NCBI RefSeq assembly: GCF_040359615.1
Contig: NZ_CP132942.1
Span: forward strand, 3,596,001 to 3,660,000
Origin: Tunturibacter psychrotolerans
GTDB lineage: Bacteria > Acidobacteriota > Terriglobia > Terriglobales > Acidobacteriaceae
DNA length: 64,000 bases
Reading direction: 5' to 3'
Shown: piece after piece, positions 62,307 through 64,000 of the stretch
Layout of the letters: every line of letters starts with the position of its first letter
Position numbering within the stretch: position 1 is the stretch's first letter
The notes under the pieces: generated by a model
The model's input: only the letters and a program-made list of their open reading frames with translations
What the model was told of the DNA's origin: nothing
The model's database searches: none
Program-made: the position numbers and the translations under genes

Positions 62307-64000
62307 TCATATTGCCGTAGACACTTCCACGACTGCGGTAGGCAGAGTGAAATGAAACGTGGCGCCTCGTCCCTCGTCGGATGTGGCCCACAAACGGCCA
62401 CCATGCGATTCCACGATGGAACGGCAGATCGCCAGGCCCATGCCGCTGCCTTCAGGTTTAGTCGTGAAGAAGGCATTGAAGATTTCGTCCGCTTTTCCGG
62501 CCGGCAATCCTACTCCGGTGTCGCTGACTAAGATCAGCACTTGACCGTCCTCGCCTCGTCCCCTCCTGACCGTGAGCACTCCGCCGGTCTCCTTCATCGC
62601 CTCGATACCATTCAGCATGAGGTTCATCAGAACCTGCTGCAGCTGCACCCGATCCGCCGCGACTTTGGGAAGATCGGCGGCAAGGTCAGTACGAATAGAA
62701 ACGGCATACTCGTTGGCTTCGCCCCGCAGCAGCCTGACCATTTCGCCGATGACTTCATTTATCGCGACCAACTCCCGTTTGGGAGGTGCCTTCTTATACA
62801 ACGAGCGCAGACGGTCGATGATCTCCGAGGCAAAGGCGCCCGCCTCGACGATTCTTTCCGTCCCTTTGCGAACTTGCGCCAGATCTGGCGGGTCGCGTTG
62901 AAGCCATCGCAAAGATGCCTTGGCATGATTGGTTGTGGCCGTGATGGGCTGTGCGAGTTCGTGCGAGATGGAGGCGACCAGTTCCCCGAGGAGGCTGACC
63001 CGATTGGTGTGTGCAAGGTTGGCCTGTAGCTCTTCCGCACGCTTGCGATCTTGAATGTCGGTCGCCGCACCATACCATTTCACGATCTTTCCTCGCTTGT
63101 CCCGCAGCGGCACGGCACGCCCCAAAAACCACCGATACTCCCCGTCCGAGTTGCGAACGCGCATCTCGTCCTCGAACGGCTCACCACTGACAAAGCTTGC
63201 GCCCATTCGTCGTACAATTCGATCGCGATCTTCGGGATGAATAGCAATTTCCCCGACTTTTTCCGCTTTCCCCAACTGCGAGAGGCCGGTATATTCAAGC
63301 AAGCGTCGATTCACAAATTGAGTGACTCCGTCGGGTCCAGTGATCCACGCCATCGCCGGAATGGTTTCAATGGCTTCGCTAAGTTTTCTTTCCTCCCGTC
63401 GCAATTGTTGCAATCGGAGTTGATGCAACCCCCAAAGGAATGCCAGAAACGCAGCCACAGACGACAATCGGAACCAGTAGGTTTGATAGTAGGCCGGGGC
63501 GACGTTGAAAGCGATTGCAGTTTCTGGCCCGTTCCACAACCCCTCGCTGTTGCTGGCGACTAGCCGGAATCGATAGTGGCCGGGCCCAAGGTTCGTGTAA
63601 ACAGCCTCTCGTGCTGCAACCGGCTGACTCCAGCTACTGTCGAAACCTTCGAGAAAATATCGAAAGCGAATCCTCTCGGGCACCGCGAGACTCAGCCCCG
63701 TGTATTCAAATGTGATTCGCCTGGGAGATGGAGGAATTTGAACGAAGGCGGCGAGATTTGCGGTGGTGTTATCGGCGGTGATCGTCTCGATGTGTGGCAG
63801 TGCGGGAGCTGAGTTGTCATTGATCTGGGATGGACTAACAACCGACAAGCCACTTCTGAGTGAAAACCAGATCCTGCCCGCTGAATCCGAGACCACCGAT
63901 GGGCTCCGCTTCACTCCTTCAGTGCTGTCGAGACCATCAGCCTGGTCATACTCGTGAACATCGACTGCCTTCACAACATCACTTAGCAGTTTGTCGCGAG
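62307..64000 (-). CDS. Two-component sensor histidine kinase with Y_Y_Y and PAS domains, partial (N-terminus beyond window)
   Basis: The frame is open from the right window edge (no start in view) to TGA at 62307, giving about 563 residues. Visible parts: end of a Reg_prop-type periplasmic propeller (SDSAGRIWFS), a Y_Y_Y beta domain (ITFEYTGLSL to YTNLGPGHYRFRLVAS), one membrane helix (WFRLSSVAAFLAFLWGL), PAS (AMAWITGPDG...GAATDIQDRK), HisKA with SISHELAQPITA, and HATPase with NLMLNGIEAM and GSGMGLAICRSI. It belongs to the large outer-sensor HKs typical of acidobacteria and Bacteroidetes. The N-terminal sensor lies beyond the window. No response regulator is adjacent on its 3' side. Confidence 0.92.
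   Translation of the reverse strand, partial: RDKLLSDVVKAVDVHEYDQADGLDSTEGVKRSPSVVSDSAGRIWFSLRSGLSVVSPSQINDNSAPALPHIETITADNTTANLAAFVQIPPSPRRITFEYTGLSLAVPERIRFRYFLEGFDSSWSQPVAAREAVYTNLGPGHYRFRLVASNSEGLWNGPETAIAFNVAPAYYQTYWFRLSSVAAFLAFLWGLHQLRLQQLRREERKLSEAIETIPAMAWITGPDGVTQFVNRRLLEYTGLSQLGKAEKVGEIAIHPEDRDRIVRRMGASFVSGEPFEDEMRVRNSDGEYRWFLGRAVPLRDKRGKIVKWYGAATDIQDRKRAEELQANLAHTNRVSLLGELVASISHELAQPITATTNHAKASLRWLQRDPPDLAQVRKGTERIVEAGAFASEIIDRLRSLYKKAPPKRELVAINEVIGEMVRLLRGEANEYAVSIRTDLAADLPKVAADRVQLQQVLMNLMLNGIEAMKETGGVLTVRRGRGEDGQVLILVSDTGVGLPAGKADEIFNAFFTTKPEGSGMGLAICRSIVESHGGRLWATSDEGRGATFHFTLPTAVVEVSTAI

Overview
The window reads as a chromosomal segment from a Gram-negative acidobacterium, most likely class Terriglobia (Edaphobacter/Granulicella/Terriglobus-like). 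This is an inference from gene content: a long orphan MacB/FtsX permease of the ADOP type, a sensor kinase with a Y_Y_Y (triple tyrosine) domain, a Sco protein with a CX5C site, an lpxB gene (outer membrane lipid A) and the futalosine-type menaquinone gene mqnD. No 16S gene is present, so the genus is not fixed. Gene density is high, many genes overlap by 1-4 bases, and several genes start with GTG or TTG.

Layout. 1-3.9 kb: the end of a PRC-barrel protein, an anti-sigma kinase plus STAS antagonist pair, and envelope genes (LemA, TPM-domain, DUF4142). 4-11.8 kb: an oligopeptidase B-like S9 peptidase, a methyltransferase, an exporter-type ABC transporter, small membrane and secreted proteins, a CusF-Sco fusion lipoprotein and a divergent MFS transporter. 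11.8-18.2 kb: an AddB-like nuclease and an AddA-like helicase-nuclease, overlapping, for double-strand-break processing. 18.2-24.9 kb: a complete phosphate regulon locus on the minus strand, transcribed phoB-phoR-pstS-pstC-pstA-pstB-phoU, with PhoB-box-like repeats ahead of pstS. 25-27.3 kb: a divergent single-domain response regulator and a CHASE3-PAS histidine kinase. 27.3-35.3 kb: threonine aldolase, HemW, a DUF1223 protein, a second ABC exporter, a hydrolase/YdeI pair and lpxB. 35.4-47.7 kb: a degenerate M1-peptidase-like protein with a TPR tail, a pentapeptide protein, two MacB-type permeases without an ATPase, a short 3-hydroxyacyl-CoA dehydrogenase-like protein, malQ, a FUSC-type membrane protein, a Tat-type hydrolase and a PpiD/SurA-like foldase. 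48-53 kb: an ADOP permease, an FtsB/DivIC protein, bioY, mqnD and tRNA-Lys(CTT).

53.2-62 kb holds the clearest accessory block: a full malonate decarboxylase operon, mdcABCDEFGH in canonical order on the minus strand, with a divergent LysR regulator (mdcR-like). It lies between a tRNA-Lys gene and an apparent truncated gene tail. Its upstream region contains a perfect 19-bp palindrome, related half-sites and a GC-rich non-coding stretch. These features fit a horizontally gained catabolic island. The products would activate malonate as a malonyl-ACP thioester and decarboxylate it to acetyl-ACP. The ACP carries a dephospho-CoA-derived group made by MdcB and MdcG; MdcH primes it with malonyl, MdcA exchanges acyl groups, MdcD/MdcE decarboxylate, and MdcF imports malonate. 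The window ends inside a large sensor histidine kinase.

I did not find a convincingly new multi-gene system. The most unusual items are the lpxB reading frame without a normal start codon, the M1-like protein that has lost most of its zinc-site residues, and a possible three-way-junction RNA element between tRNA-Lys and the mdc operon.
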